Source of the DNA: Ridgeia piscesae
Lineage: Eukaryota; Annelida; Polychaeta; Sabellida; Siboglinidae
NCBI GenBank assembly: GCA_025642075.2
Contig: JAODUO010000066.1
Location: 249,001-313,000 of the forward strand
DNA: 64,000 nucleotides
Direction: 5' to 3'
The notes under the pieces were generated by a model. It saw only the letters and a program-made list of their open reading frames with translations. It ran no database searches and was not told the origin of the DNA. The position numbers and the translations under genes are program-made. Below are positions 1-34,539 of this stretch, piece by piece (within the stretch, counting starts at the first letter, position 1; each line of letters starts with the position of its first letter).

Positions 1-654
1 TCGGGTATCCCAGCCTAATCCTCCCCTGTAGGGAGGGCAACCAGACCCCCAGATGTGCCCCAATGATCCTACATCGCCCTGTACATGTGCCAGTTACCAT
101 CGTGCTCTCATGACAGATGCAATCACTGCCCACTTCCTAGATATGTATCAGCCCAGTGTCCCAGGGAACGGAACACTCAGAGGTGGATTCACTGATCTCT
201 ATGTATAAACAGAGATCGGTTTGGTAAATTAAGTCATGATCTTTCCCTTACTGAAATACATACATTTTGTAACACTGGGCTTGTTACACTAGTGCTACTG
301 CAGTGGCGGCTCTTGAATAAGATATGTTCAATACATCTATGACACACAAATTACTTAAAAACATGTTTACTTTGCTATATAATGAACTAAATTGAATGGT
401 TCTTCCTTGACATTTCAGGGGAGAGTTTACTATTTGTGTATTGCCATTCCAGCGTCTCACAGAGAGACTTGGTTATCTACGTCTTGACCTGTATCGATAC
501 ATCTGCCATGATATGTGTGGAGGTGTTCTAAAAGCTAGCACAGAGCACATACAGAGTGAACTGTCTAGTAGCTGGAAGGGGTAAAAAGTCCTCCTGACAT
601 GTGGCAGCATGCTCATTCGTGATATCTTAATCCTAGTATGTCATTGTTCAAACA

Positions 655-720
655 CACACACACAAAACGTCACTACAAACACACTGAATGTGATTTTTGT
701 AGTGACGCATTGTGTGTGTG
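655..720. repeat. short inverted repeat (hairpin)
   Basis: Arms 655-679 and 696-720 are 25 nt each and pair with two mismatches. The core is CGTCACTACAAA facing TTTGTAGTGACG, ending in a CA tract facing a TG tract, around a 16-nt loop. It could be a palindromic MITE remnant or a stem-loop in the transcript. Confidence 0.75.
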
Positions 721-1162
721 ATTCTGCAGTGGCATAGGATTACAACAGCTGGAGTGAGCAGTGAGCACACAGTTTTACATGTAGTGTCCTAGTTAACTGT
801 TAGATCATTTGAAATAGGAAAACACTGGTAATTCTCTAATAAATAAATCTCACAAGAGACCACACTCAGTGGACACAGATTTGGTGACCAACACATTGTG
901 TATATAATTCCAGTCTGTCCCTTTCATTTGCAGTATGACATGATCTATCTGACAGTGTGTTGTTTACTCTGTTAATAAGATAGGAGGTACTGAGGACAGC
1001 CATGAAGGCAGGGTGATTACCCCAACCCCATGACATGCTCTGTGGGGAGTTGGGGGCTATTGGATATCATAGAGGACATGTTGTGCCAACCATCTCCCCA
1101 TAATCTCCCTTCTCTCTCTAGGGGTAACCTAACACATTCTATAATGACAAGGCTAATCAGAG

Positions 1163-1447
1163 AGAGAGAGAGAGAGGGGGGGACGGAGGGAGGGATGGAT
1201 GGAGGGAGGAGGTAGAGGGAAGGGAGAAAGAGAGGAGAAAGAGTGGAGAAGAGAGGGAGGGAGGGAGGGAGGGAGGGAGGGAGGGAGGGAGGGAGGGAGG
1301 GAGGGAGGGAGGGAGGGAGGGAGGGAGGGAGGGAGGGAGGGAGGGAGGGAGGGAGGGAGGGAGGGAGGGAGGGAGGAGGGAGGGAGGGAGGGAGTGAGTG
1401 AGTGAGTGAGTGAGGGAGGGAGGGAGGGAGGGAGGGAGGGAGGAGAG
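1163..1447. repeat. GAGG/GA tetranucleotide microsatellite
   Basis: A GA run and mixed purine sequence lead into an almost perfect (GAGG)n array from about 1254 to 1376, a short (GAGT)n block near 1394-1413, then more (GAGG)n. Open frames through it encode only low-complexity Gly/Arg/Glu or Pro/Ser/Leu and are not genes. Confidence 0.97.
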
Positions 1448-2611
1448 AGTGTGTGTACTATTGTAGCACAGTCTCACACAGCAGACAGGTGTAGCACATG
1501 AGAATGCCCTCTGAGGCAAACAACCAGGGACATCATTTCAAAACATTACTAAACATACAGCTTCATGTCCACCTCCAGGTGACAGGTGATGAAGCTAGGA
1601 AGCCACAGAGAGAGAGAGACCAACTGTTTGTCACAGATCTACCAGTTGTGTTTGCGGATTTTCAGAGGTTCTTATTCATGCAGCTGTAAATTTACACAGT
1701 CACTTGATATCATGTCCCATTCATTTGTCCATCCTCTGCGAGAATGTGTACTTTTACACCACTATCCCATTTCCAGCCTACAGAGTTCCGTCACTAACAT
1801 TACATACATCCTTTTGTACCTAAAGTGTTGGTCAAATGAAAACAACACCAGTAGTCCAGTACAATTATGGTTACCTATGCAAATCTACCATGATGTCGAC
1901 TAAGTAATATAAAAGTTATTACACTGGCTGCTGGTGCTGTTGCATTCACCTACCCATGCAAAGTAAATGAAAGATGACTGGAATTCATCTTCAGCCATGC
2001 GTGACGGACACTGAGGAAGATCAGCCTCTGTCTCTGAGCAGTCTGTGTTAGACCAAGGCACATCCATGTTGTCTGTGCAGTCTTAGCTCTATGACAGTCA
2101 GCAAGTCAGCAAGACACAGCTATGTAGAGTCTGTCAGCAATTGATTTTCCATTTTCTGTGAAAGGAACTCTGAAAATGTTCACCACTGGGGAAAAAATTT
2201 TTTAAATCCAGGGTTCTTTTTGCAAAAGTGTGCTCGGGTGTCAAAATCTGTCTCACCACAATTAAAATGTATTCTCCATTCAACCCAAACCAGGGTTTGT
2301 TGAACCAGTGTATCTGCCTGAGCCTGTCCCCAAAGTTCCCAGAAAGTTAAAACCCCCTGGTAATTCACCCCCTCTGTGAAAACCCCCCCCAAACCCCTGT
2401 CTCTGCCTTGTTACTCCTGTTTTTTTATCAGCCATGAGCCCTAAGGGTAAGTGGGAAGGGGGTGGGGACTCCCCACCTCCCCCCACCAGTGACAGGCCAG
2501 GGACACGGTGCTATGCGGTGACACATAAACCCCCAAAGCGGGCATAAATTTGTGTGAATGATCTGCCTTGTTACCTCCTGTTCTGTTCTATCACCCCACC
2601 CCTATCAGGGT

Positions 2612-3105
2612 AGACACTGCACACTGACAGCTGCAACAGCACTAACACACTGACACTGACACACCACGCACATAACAGAAAACTGCCACAGCACACTGCA
2701 CACGCACACTGACACTGCACACTGACACAGCACACTGCACACAGCACACAGTACATGACACTTCACAGACACTGCACCCCACAACTGACACTGCACACGC
2801 CCTGCACACAGCACACTGCACACTGCACACTGCAACAGCACACAGCACACTGCACACTGCACACAGCACACTGCACACTGCACACAGCACACTGCACACT
2901 GCACACTGTACACAGCACACTGTACACTGACAGTAACTACATGCACACAGCTCACTGCACACTGCACATTAACAGCACCCCTGTCACAGCACCTGCAACT
3001 GCACATGCACACAGAAATGCACTGCAATTGTACATTGATTATTTTGTACATAATCATGCATCATGCACACTGTTTGCATCACTAAAGAATCACATAAATG
3101 TACAC
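2612..3105. repeat. 7-bp satellite, block 1 (CACACTG family)
   Basis: Degenerate tandem 7-mers, mainly CACACTG, CACACAG and GTACACTG variants, run through this block with more interruptions than in block 2. All frames stay open because 7-mers lacking stops give Cys/Val/Gln or Thr/His/Cys repeat 'proteins', which are artefacts. Confidence 0.93.
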
Positions 3106-3112
3106 TGCACAC

Positions 3113-3149
3113 TGAAGCCCGTTTGAATGCAGAACATTACAAACACTGT
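3113..3149 (+). repeat. direct repeat copy 1 flanking satellite block 2
   Basis: The sequence starting TGAAGCCCGTTTGAATGCAG recurs at 3971-4004 as TGAAGCCCGCTGAATGCAGA. The two copies bracket the second satellite block. The beginning resembles the CAGT-rich termini of pogo/Tigger-like DNA transposons, but this is a weak resemblance. Confidence 0.7.
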
Positions 3150-3690
3150 ACACTGTACACAGCACACTGCACACTGCACACAGCACACTGCACACAGCAC
3201 ACTGTTCACTGTACACTGCACACTGTACACTGTACACAGCACACTGTACACTGCACACTGCACACTGCACACTGCACACTGCACACTGCACACAGCACAC
3301 TGCACACTGCACACAGCACACAGCATACTGCACACTGTACACAGCACACTGTACACTGCACACTGTACACTGCACACTGTACACTGCACACAGCACACTG
3401 TACACTGCACACTGTACACTGCACACTGCACACTGCACACTGCACACTGCACACTGCACACTGCACACTGCACACTGCACACTGCACACTGCACACTGCA
3501 CACAGCACACTGCACACAGCACACTGCACACAGCACACTGCACACTGCACACAGCACACTGCACACTGCACACTGCACACTGCACACTGCACACTGCACA
3601 CTGCACACTGCACACTGCACACTGCACACTGCACACTGCACACTGCACACTGTACACTGCACACAGCACACTGTACACTGCACACAGTCA
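3143..3690. repeat. 7-bp satellite, block 2 (CACACTG family)
   Basis: This block is more regular than block 1. Long runs of CACACTG units (for example about 3420-3490 and 3560-3650) alternate with CACACAG-CACACTG 14-mers and TACACTG variants, suggesting repeated unequal exchange or slippage at several unit sizes. Confidence 0.95.
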
Positions 3691-3970
3691 GAGCAAACAA
3701 GTGAGACAGACACTCATCAAAGGACTGATAGCTGCAGTGTCAACCCAAGGATATTCATTTCCAGTGGACCAGATACAGTTCTTACCCAATGTTACATATG
3801 CACCAGCATGCAAAATGCCAATTACCTTGACAATCACTGTGTAGTTAGTAATAATGACCCTCTCTGTCACTCTGCTTTGTGTCAGACTAAACTCTCACAA
3901 TGCTGCATTTTCATTATTATTTTGTACATAATTGTTATGAATTTTGAGTACAAATAAAACATCATTACAG

Positions 3971-4004
3971 TGAAGCCCGCTGAATGCAGAACATACAAAA
4001 CTGT
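3971..4004 (+). repeat. direct repeat copy 2 flanking satellite block 2
   Basis: This is the second copy of the 3113 repeat, immediately preceded by CATTACAG. It is followed by AAAACTGTGCACTG, which itself resembles the satellite unit and may show where the array was born. Confidence 0.7.
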
Positions 4005-4716
4005 GCACTGTTGATCAACATTTTTATGTGACATTTTATATTCATATAACTAAATTAAGTATATTAACCAAACTGCTATCCAATGAACAGCATACACATT
4101 GATGGGTGATAAACTAATAACAGTCTGTGGCACATTGGAATTATTTGGTTACTCTGGACCTTTAAACATATCAAACTATTTGGTGCACATAAAATATGGT
4201 CGGGCAAAACTGAACATTGTCGTTGCATCAGAATTAAACAAACAGGAGATGACTGGAGATATGCTTACTGTAAGCACACACACAGACAGATAACAAATCA
4301 AATAAGTCTCCATAATCCAGGAAGTTGCTTAGTTGACTTGGTCAACAGCGCAACAAATACCTGTGATGCGGCATGTTTTTTAATCATGTGACTTAGTATG
4401 CAGCGGGCGCATAGAGCTGTTGACTAATTTGATGCAGTGATGGTAATTCTATCCTGCACAGGACAAAGTTTGTTTTATAAAATGTACTCAATAAAACACT
4501 GCAGTGACTCCGGATTCACATCCTACGGCAGATGCAGCGGTCTGGTTGTTTTTGTTGTCAGTGGTTCAATGGGGAAGGAAAGTTAATATCCACAATACGC
4601 TAATGGACAAATTACATCTAAAACAACTGAATCAAGACAATGTAACAATAATATATAAATGCCTAGCTTACACTTTGCAATTTTTAACATAGAAAGAGTC
4701 AGACTTTGGACCTGTA

Positions 4717-4911
4717 GCCAGAGAGAGAAAGAGAAGAGAGAGATAGTGGGAGAGAGAGAAGGAGAGAGAGGAGGGAGAGAGAGGAGGGAGAGAGAGGAGG
4801 GAGGGAGAGGGAGGGAGAGAGGAGGGAGAGGGAGAGAGGAGGGAGAGGGAGGAGGGAGAGAGGGGAGGGAGGGAGGGAGAGAGGGGGGAGGGGAGAGGAG
4901 GGAGAGAGAGC
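4717..4911. repeat. GA-rich microsatellite
   Basis: Imperfect (GA)n and GAGAGGGA repeats of purines only over about 195 bp. No gene is supported here. Confidence 0.95.
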
Positions 4912-6195
4912 TCCTACGCTGTTACCACTTCCTGCCCAGGGCCATGTTCCTCTGCCCTGCCAGCCTCAGGTCTCTACAGGATGCACTTTTCATTTTTAAT
5001 CCCACCCACTACTGTTCCCTCCAAGAAGGCCTGGGAACCTGGGGGGAAAGAGGAGGGGACTAGAGCACCTTCTTCACCCCAATGGCTAATGTCACAGTGA
5101 CTCATTTATAACCAACAGACACCCACCACAACACACTTCACATCACCCTCTGTGCTGACTCACATACTGTAACTTATCAATCCCACTGATAATGAACTAC
5201 TTTTTATAGACCCTGCTGCAGATTACTCCTGCAGAAACTCATTTTAACCCAGTGACCAGCTGCGTCATCCCTGGACAGGACCAATCTACAGCTACTGCTA
5301 AATTGTCAGTTGGATATTTTCAGTAATTTTTTTTTATGAAACATGCAATGCAGAAACTTTGTTAAATACAACTGCAGAAACCTTGATGTATCATGTACGT
5401 CTCCCAATCTGGCAATATTACTAGATAAATGATTGCGACATAATAATTGGCTCATGTTTGCATTTGGACATTATTACGTTCACATGACAGGGGTCTTGAT
5501 GCCAGTGATTCTGTACTATTTGTGTCCAGATCAGTGAGATTCTACTGTACCATAATTACTAAATTAGGATTTGTTTTTAACTTATCCAAGTCTCAAGCTA
5601 AATTAGGTTTTCGCAGAGAACATTTCAGAGAATGTTATGTTATGTAAGCACCATTAATTTATATTCCTATATACCCAATGGCGCTACAGAACAAAGGAAA
5701 TGTTTTACTCCACCAAACACCGTTAGAAGAAACCTTACAAGGAAAGTAAGTTTAGCTCAATATTAACATCACAGAATCAGTTTGACAAAGATATTTGGAA
5801 CTGAATACAAAAACAGAAGAAAACATAATTGAGCTAACAATTTAGTAGACATACTCAATTTGCCTCACTCTACATTTTGCCCCATGTGGTAGATATGTAC
5901 ATTCACAGGGTAAATACACACAAGTAAAAGGGGTGATTTAAATGCCAATGAACTCAGGCTCATTGTGCTGGTATTACCCAATGTTAATTAGTAGAGGTCC
6001 AGGGGGTGTTTAGGCAGCATAGGGAGGTAATTGAGGTGGGAGATAGAGGGGAGCAGCTGCAGCTGTGGTGTTGGCTGAGGGAGAGGGAGAGGGAAGGGGA
6101 TTGGGATGAGAAGTATAACAGGGAAGGAACTTAGATAAGGTGAATAAAGGGAGTAAGGGGTGTGACTGTGATGGTGTGAAATTAAAATCAATGTC

Positions 6196-6283
6196 AGTGT
6201 GTGTGTGTGGTGTGTGTGTGTGTGTGTGTGTGCGTGTGTGCGTGCGTGCGTGCGTGCATGCGTGCATGCGTGCGTGCGTGTAC
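6196..6283. repeat. TG / GTGC microsatellite
   Basis: A (TG)n run passes into (CGTG)n and (CATG)n tetramers. This is a simple compound microsatellite. Confidence 0.95.
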
Positions 6284-7639
6284 ATGAGTGCATGTGTGTA
6301 TCCGTTACTCATCTACATGTTCTCTCCTCAAGACTTCCCCTCTGTCCTACAAGACGTTCCACTTGAGCAGTGCTGTCTGCTGTTACACTGCTGATAAAGA
6401 CTGCTATTTGAAGACACTGTGCATTTCCTAAGCACATTACTTTCTACTAAACTTACAAAGATGTCTGGCAACATGCAACTCAATCACAGCACTCAACATA
6501 AAACACGATTGGTAACACCATGTCGCAAAAGGGAAGCCTCAGTGTTTAGTGCCTTTCCATGACTCTATATGTACATACCAGCTAGTTATCAGCCGATCAA
6601 CAACCTTTGTATCTACCCAAGCGATGCAGCCTCTCTCTCAAAACCAACCTGATAATTGGCACCTATGCATTTATTAATTAATATTACCATATAATAAATA
6701 CATTCTACCTGAATCAAGCACCCATGATATGACATTAAACAGGATGTGCTTGTAATTAAAGTAACTATTATGGGCTTGGAGCAGCTACAAGAAGCCATAA
6801 CAAAATGTCAACAGATACCTTGGGCAGACCAGACCTAGTGTGATTCACCTTTGGACATGACTTAATTACTCAGATCTGGTCAGTTACTGGAGGTGACAGC
6901 TATAATGGCTTACCTACAGGACAGTCATCAATGGCACAGAGTGTGTAATGGAGACATGAAGGAAGTGGACATTGGCATTACCAATGTAATGGCTCAGAGT
7001 AACTACCCTACTGCAGGCTGGAGGGGGGCTGTTCTCTGGGGTATTACCCTCAGTCTGGTGTGGTAACTTGGTAACTTTGCAATTGTTGTTGCAGATGCTA
7101 ATCAACAGGAGATAATTAAAGAGAATTTACACTGGTGTTTATTGGGTAACTGTCTCTAATTGGGTTTCATTTAACCCTCTTGTGGCCAGATTAATGCAAA
7201 TGTGTCCCATTTAGGGAATCCTGTAAAATCCTGTGATTTACACAGGTTGCATAATCACTACAAACTTTTGATTTTCATGACACAAATTTAATTTTTTTAA
7301 CTTGCACTACCCTTAAGACAATTCCTGAGCATTGCAACTGATACTAAATGTGTTTAGCTTCTGATTTCAACATTACTGATGTGGTCCCTACTGATCAATG
7401 AGGTTGAGGTTATCAGCCCATGAACAACCTTTGTATCTACCCAAATGTAAGTTTCATGTGACTAGTATATATACACCATACCGGCTAAAAATATAAAAGT
7501 TTATAATTTATCTAAGTGAATAAATGCACTAAATATGGTACAAAGAGGATAATTAAATAAAGCAAGTAAGAATATGAGTAATATATACAGTATATACAGA
7601 CCAGTTAATTAACAGAACACTGTTGAGTGCAGGAAACAA

Positions 7640-7975
7640 CTAAAAGAGGTACGTTCTGATATAGCTCAGCATCCCGTTGTCAGGATTGCTCAAAGTGCTT
7701 TATACTTTACACCCTGGCAGACCTGTTCAATCGAATGCCATCTTGGCTTGTCTGGGAAGCATCCAGCCATGCTGCAATTAAAGCATGAAGACTATTCGTA
7801 CACAAATATCCACCACTGTCTATAGCCAGGTACTCATTCATACAGCTGAGTGAACTGGAGCAATGTAGACTGAAACACTTTCCCAAGGCTTGACACGGCA
7901 GCACAGGATTTGAACCCGGGTTATCTTAGGTGACAGTCGAAACTCAAGCCATTGCACTACAGCACTACTACAAGC
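7640..7975 (-). mobile_element. tRNA-derived SINE, copy 1
   Basis: Read on the minus strand, the element starts with a tRNA-like head. The A-box-like AATGGCTTGAGTTTCGAC is followed by a B box, GGGTTCAAATCCTG. Next comes a conserved middle, CTTGGGAAAGTG, followed by CACTCAGCTG and GAGTACCTGGC. Copy 2 at 11195-11466 shares the whole layout. The SINE head lies about 30 bp beyond the exon 5 donor. No tRNA fold fit for translation is expected, because the A box is degenerate. Confidence 0.8.
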
Positions 7976-8006
7976 AACCAGTGCGTTGTAAGAGTGAAGT
8001 ACTCAC

Positions 8007-29725
<21,719 letters not shown>

Positions 29726-30700
29726 TTTACCGTTGCAATTTGTATCCAAGTTCAAACACGACGTCAGTTGAGGGATCGTAAATCCGCGCTATTTTAACTG
29801 TCACAACGCGGCCTCTCCATTTGTCATTTTTGAAGCACCGACGGCTGTGCGTGTCGGAGTCACACCTGGCTGGAGCAAAACTGCACAAACGCCAACGGTC
29901 GACTAGAACTAGAAGCTATGCTTGCTGGGTTTATCACACAGTGCAGTGAAAGGTTCCCGTGCTGTGTACACATGTGCAACAGGAGATTCGTTCGTCAACC
30001 CGTCGCCTCTGTGCACTGGGCGACATATCGTCACAGTCGTGCCTGCCCAAACAAGTAGCCGCCGCGCAGACGACAAATGAAATGATTCACCATCAACGCC
30101 AGCGAACCTTTGTAACCACTGACGCGCCGAACGGCCTGCAAACGCTCACGATTCGTGTTTACTGTCGCGATATCCAGTCTCGAAGCGGTGCTTCTCGCTG
30201 TCTACGTAGCGTCAAGTTAAAAAGCGTGACGGTTTCTTTGCACATACTAAAATAAATCCATTCAGACGCTAGGTGCTTCTTCCCAACACACATGTGTTGT
30301 TTTACCTGACGCTGGCAGCGACACCACCTGTAAACAAAGTGAAGTATTTCATCGCTCTGAAATGTAGTCCCGTTTGATTGACATCAACGTTGCAGTGATT
30401 GCACGTCTATCGTTTTAACGCCTGAACAAACACAGCAATGCCTAGTTAAACTTTGAAACCGTTTATGCTAAGTTTGGAACAATGCAATAAATGGTAATTT
30501 GCACGAAAATAAACACCAGCGCACCTGAGTGCGGACGAATATATACATGGTCGCTAATGGCGCCATCTGCTGGCAAACATATCGTGAACGGGCATTTTGG
30601 TTTTTCGTCGCTTCATTGCTCTGCCATTGTTGCCACCAGGGCGGCCTTACCCCAGAATAAGGTACAGACGGTGATTGGCGCCCAGGCTATTAAGTAAAAA
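29726..30700 (-). promoter_or_regulatory. probable 5' UTR and CpG-rich promoter region of CCDC88
   Basis: This stretch is visibly richer in CG dinucleotides than the flanking introns (for example around 29780-29860 and 29990-30220) and lies directly upstream of the start codon. A TGACGTC half of a CRE-type site is present on the minus strand near 29761-29767. No TATA box can be assigned and the transcription start is not visible. The limits are approximate. The function is inferred from position and base composition only. Confidence 0.45.
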
Positions 30701-30779
30701 ACTAAAACAAGGGTATAATTTTCTCATATACATAATATGTATGTGGGCAAGAATGGCACAGCCATCGGCATACTGAAGG

Positions 30780-31796
30780 TCTATAACATTAACACAGCAG
30801 AAGAGCTTCAGACAAGCCATTTGAAATTCTTACAAAAGCATATCAAACTTCAAAGTCTATAGGACTCGATCTCCATCAACATAAGAAAATCCAAGATCGT
30901 ATACCAACCCGCTCCAGGCAACATTGAAGAACCTCCTCACATTAAACTATCTGGAACAACCGTAGAAGTTGTTGAACATTTCCCGTACTTAGGGAATCAT
31001 CTATCCCAGAAGGCCACGTACCATTGAAGCAGAAATTCAACACCGTACGTATGCCGTACGTGTCAGCACATCCTTCAGGAAACTGCACAACCGAGTCTTC
31101 GGTAACTACGTACGACCCCAGAAAAGATACTTAAGTGATGGTCCACAAAGCCGTTTGTATTACCACTCTACTCTACGGGAGCGAGGGCGTGGGATACATA
31201 TCGATGTTATCTGAAGACTCTGGAGAAATTCCACCAACGTTGTCTCAGAAAGATACTTTGTGTCCGACGGGAAGATCGCCTCACAGTGCTAATATCCTCA
31301 TGGGGCCAACACAACTAGTATTGAGGCAATGGTAATGGAGAACCAACTGCGTTGGGCTGGCCACTGTATCAGAATGTCTGACAACCGTCCCCCCCCCGAC
31401 AAGTACTTTTTGCACAATTAACACATGGTACGAGAACACGTGGTGGCCAGAGAAAACAATTCAAAGATACTGCTAAACGTTACACGGAGAAAGGCCAAAT
31501 TGACATAAGTGCCTGGGAACTTATGGCTGCGGACCATCCACTTTGGCGCCGTATCATATACCAGACAACGGCCAAATTTGAGACAAACCGTTTACTTCAC
31601 GAGGCGGAGAAACGACATGGGAGAAAGGAGAGGGAGATGTCTCAACGTCTTCACATCTGCCTTCCATCTGGCACCTCCTGTCTACACTGCAACAATATCT
31701 GCAGATCAAGAATTGGGCTGTTGAGTCACATAAGACCGACCATTGGAAGACGTCAACCTCGTTTCGAGGGAGCGCTGATGGTGATGATGATGAAAT
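30780..31796 (+). pseudogene. LINE 3' end with terminal zinc knuckle
   Basis: Frames broken by several shifts encode the C-terminal part of a non-LTR reverse transcriptase. In order they show EVVEHFPYLGNHLSQKA, a TTLLYGSE block, MENQLRWAGHCIRMSDNR, MAADHPLWRRIIYQTTAKFE and a closing CLHCNNICRSRIGLLSHIR knuckle. This domain order is common in invertebrate endonuclease-reverse transcriptase LINEs. The 5' part (endonuclease and catalytic core) is absent. The tail is ATGATGATGA, running into a TG array. A second fragment of a related element is at 54880-55350. Confidence 0.85.
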
Positions 31797-31935
<139 letters not shown>

Positions 31936-32159
31936 ATGTTTGCGTGCGTGCGTGCGTACGTGCATATGTGCGTGTGTACTGTTTAGTTCAGACAAAAAGT
32001 TCATAATGTTTACATATAATACAATAAACAATGTAAAAAGTACAATACATAAAATACAATTAAAAAATTATGAGGTACAAGTAAAAGAATAATAAAAAAA
32101 ATATATATATGGAAGTAGTTAATAAAAACAATGTTTTTAGGCTGAATAAGACGACATGT

Positions 32160-33190
32160 GCCTTCACCTATCCCGTAGTTTTAGTGGACCGTTGGGGCGC
32201 CACAGATGACCTGGCAACCAGCTCCCTCCATTCCTCTCGCCTCTCAGCCTTCCTCATGACGGCGCCCAGTGTCATGCCCATTCCGGGATGTTGTCCTCCC
32301 ATCTCTTTTTCTGTCTGCCTCGTCTTCTCCCTCCTTGCACTGTGCCCTGCAGGATTGTCTTGGCAAGTCCTGATGATCTTGTTATGTGCCCGTACCATTT
32401 CAGTTTGCGTCGTTTTACTGTGGTCAAGAGGCCTTCGTGGGGCCCAATGGCTTGCCGAGTTCTGTTTCGCACCTCTTCCTAGGAGATGTGGTCTCTGTAG
32501 GTGATGCCGAGGAGCTTTCTGAGGCATGTCATCTCCATTGCCTGTATCCTTCTCTGTGTGTCTGCTGTTAGTGTCCAAGACTCACAGACGTACAGGAATA
32601 TGGACATGACTAGGGAGCGCATCAGTCTGATCTTTGAACTGAACGCTATATTCCTGTCATTCCAGATGTTCTTGAGTTTGGCGAGTGCTTTTATGGCCTG
32701 GGCGATCCTGGCGAGAATTTCAGGTTTAGATCCTTCATCTGCGATGATTGCTCCCAGATATTTGAACCTGTTGACGCAATCTAGTTTCTCGCCGTTGACC
32801 CTGATGTCAGTGCTGAAGCCATTGGTGTTGTTGGTCATCAGTTTGGTCTTTTCTGCATTGATCTGCAAGCCGAAGGCTGTAGAAGTCTTGTCAAGGCGCT
32901 CCACCAAGTCAGCTAGCTCCTCTTACCTTCCTGCCAGGCGATCTATGTCGTCGGCAAAAGGCAATTTTGTAATATTCCTGCCACCAATGCTGATTGTCCC
33001 TTCACGGTCATTCAGTGAGTCAGTCACAATTCTCTCCAAGAAGATGTTGAAGAGGGTGGGGGAGAGCACACAGCCTTGTCTTACTCCGACTGTGGTTCCG
33101 AACCAGTCCCCTGTGCTGTTGTTAAGGTAAACTGCGCTGGTGGCCTTGTCATAGAGGTTCTGTATCATTCTGATCAGGATGTACGACATA
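32160..33190 (-). pseudogene. LINE family A fragment 1 (reverse transcriptase to 3' end)
   Basis: The minus strand encodes, with frameshifts, GVRQGCVLSPTLFNIFLERI, a FADDI catalytic box, AEKTKLMTN, FKYLGAIIADEGSKPEIL, FLYVCESWTLTADTQRRIQ, then RRRKLKWYGHITRS-like and EWRELVARSSVAPQRS to the end. This is a widespread invertebrate non-LTR retrotransposon layout. The 5' half is missing. The frame is broken near 32920 (at the catalytic region) and near 32480. Confidence 0.88.
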
Positions 33191-34535
33191 TGCATAAAAG
33201 GCTAAATATGGATGAACAAATTTCATGTAGTTGGTGGCAAACATAAAACTTGAGATTGTTATTGCATGCGACGGTAATGGTTTTCAAGCTCAGATGTTTG
33301 AATTTGTACCAAAGACAACTACAAAGATTTTGTTGAGCTAAACTATTAGCTTGTGCATAAAGGCAGCTTTTTCTGGCAATGTCGTCATCATCAATAAAGT
33401 TGTTGTTGATTATATGCCCCAGATATTTACATTTTGTAGTATAAGGTAATGGACGATTATTGAGATTGACACAATGAATATTTTTCATGTCCTTGGGGTT
33501 TGCTGTTGATAACCATACAACTATTTCAACCATAAGAATAAGAATTGTTGACATTATATGTAATATTAAACGATTCGCCATAGTTGGCACAACAATCTGT
33601 AAGTTTTCTCAAACCAGCAACAACAACATACAGAGGCCACCAGCATACATTAATTGGTTGATTAAGGTACCAGCATAAAGACAACCAATTTATAATTTGT
33701 TGAGATTTACAAGTCATCCATGTACACACTGATAATATGGGGGAGGATACTGCCCTGTTTGACACCATTTGAGACAGTACAAAAACTATAAAATATCCCT
33801 GATGGTAACTTTCAGGGTGCTATACTAATGATATTGAATACGTACAGTAAAAGCAGGACAGCCACTGTCAATGTATTTACCGAATAGCTTGCTATAATTT
33901 ACTTTGTCAAAGGTTCTGGAGGCATCCAACATTGTGACATACATAGAAGAACCATTAGCAATATGGTTTCAAAAAAGTTCTTTTAACAAATATAAGACCA
34001 TCTCAATAGAGTGCTGCTTTTTAAATCCAAACTGATTGGCACATGTAGAGAGAAATGTGGTAGCGCTGGATAGTATTAATGATTCAAATTGTTTGCTAGC
34101 AACTGTGGCAAGGGCAATGGGTCTATAATTGTTATTATCTGACAAATCACCATATTTGCTTTTAATGATGGAAGCTATGGTAGTAACCATCATTATATCA
34201 GGTAAAAAAATCATGCATTAACATTATTACTATAATTTTTATAACAGTGACACAAGAACATGTAGTTTTTCATTAGCACACTTAAAATGTGCATTACTTA
34301 TAAGGTCGTAAGCAGAGGCTTTTCCAACTAGCATAGTTGATATTATTTCTTGTAATTCTTTAACTTTAACAACCATAATAATTATTGTCATTAATTTGGA
34401 TATTGTTTCAGTACGTATCACTCTTGTGAATGTGAGCAGGAGAATCAGGTATAGAATCAAGCGGCGATTGGTAATGATGGAGACACATATTTCTGACATT
34501 TTCAGCACCACAGGCACCTCCAACATTACTGGGGT
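33190..34535 (-). pseudogene. LINE family B, reverse transcriptase part
   Basis: The minus strand shows ITRNNINYAS / VGKASAYDLISNAHFK, NNNYRPIALATVASKQFESL, CANQFGFKKQHSIEMVLYLL and, further on, KYLGHIINNNFIDDDDIARK with QANSLAQ. These are successive reverse-transcriptase blocks of one LINE, in broken frames. The endonuclease end of what looks like the same element is at 36720-37250. The two parts are separated by LINE C and LINE A fragment 2. Confidence 0.8.
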
Positions 34536-34539
34536 TAGG

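Larger units (their letters stand above)
1..8006 (-). other. CCDC88 intron 5 (incomplete) and unassigned sequence
   Basis: The donor of exon 5 is at 8006-8001. No downstream CCDC88 exon was recognised here, so this is either intron or the gene continues beyond the window. Contents are simple repeats, a 7-bp satellite, a SINE at 7640-7975 and two copies of a short dispersed repeat sharing CAACCTTTGTATCTACCC (about 6600-6617 and 7424-7441). Nothing else recognisable was seen in 721-1150, 1450-2600, 4012-4700, 4930-6180 and 6640-7400. Confidence 0.5.

Noticed and set aside
1157..1519. Pro/Ser/Leu-rich and Gly/Arg/Glu-rich frames
   Set aside because: Translations of the GAGG microsatellite.
2605..3957. 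Long open frames encoding Cys/Val/Gln or Thr/His/Cys repeats
   Set aside because: They are translations of the 7-bp CACACTG satellite. 7 is not a multiple of 3, so the same repeat peptide appears in all frames on both strands.
30541..30700. A first exon of a divergent plus-strand gene in the CpG-rich region
   Set aside because: No recognisable protein, and donor sites do not fit an open frame with a good start codon.
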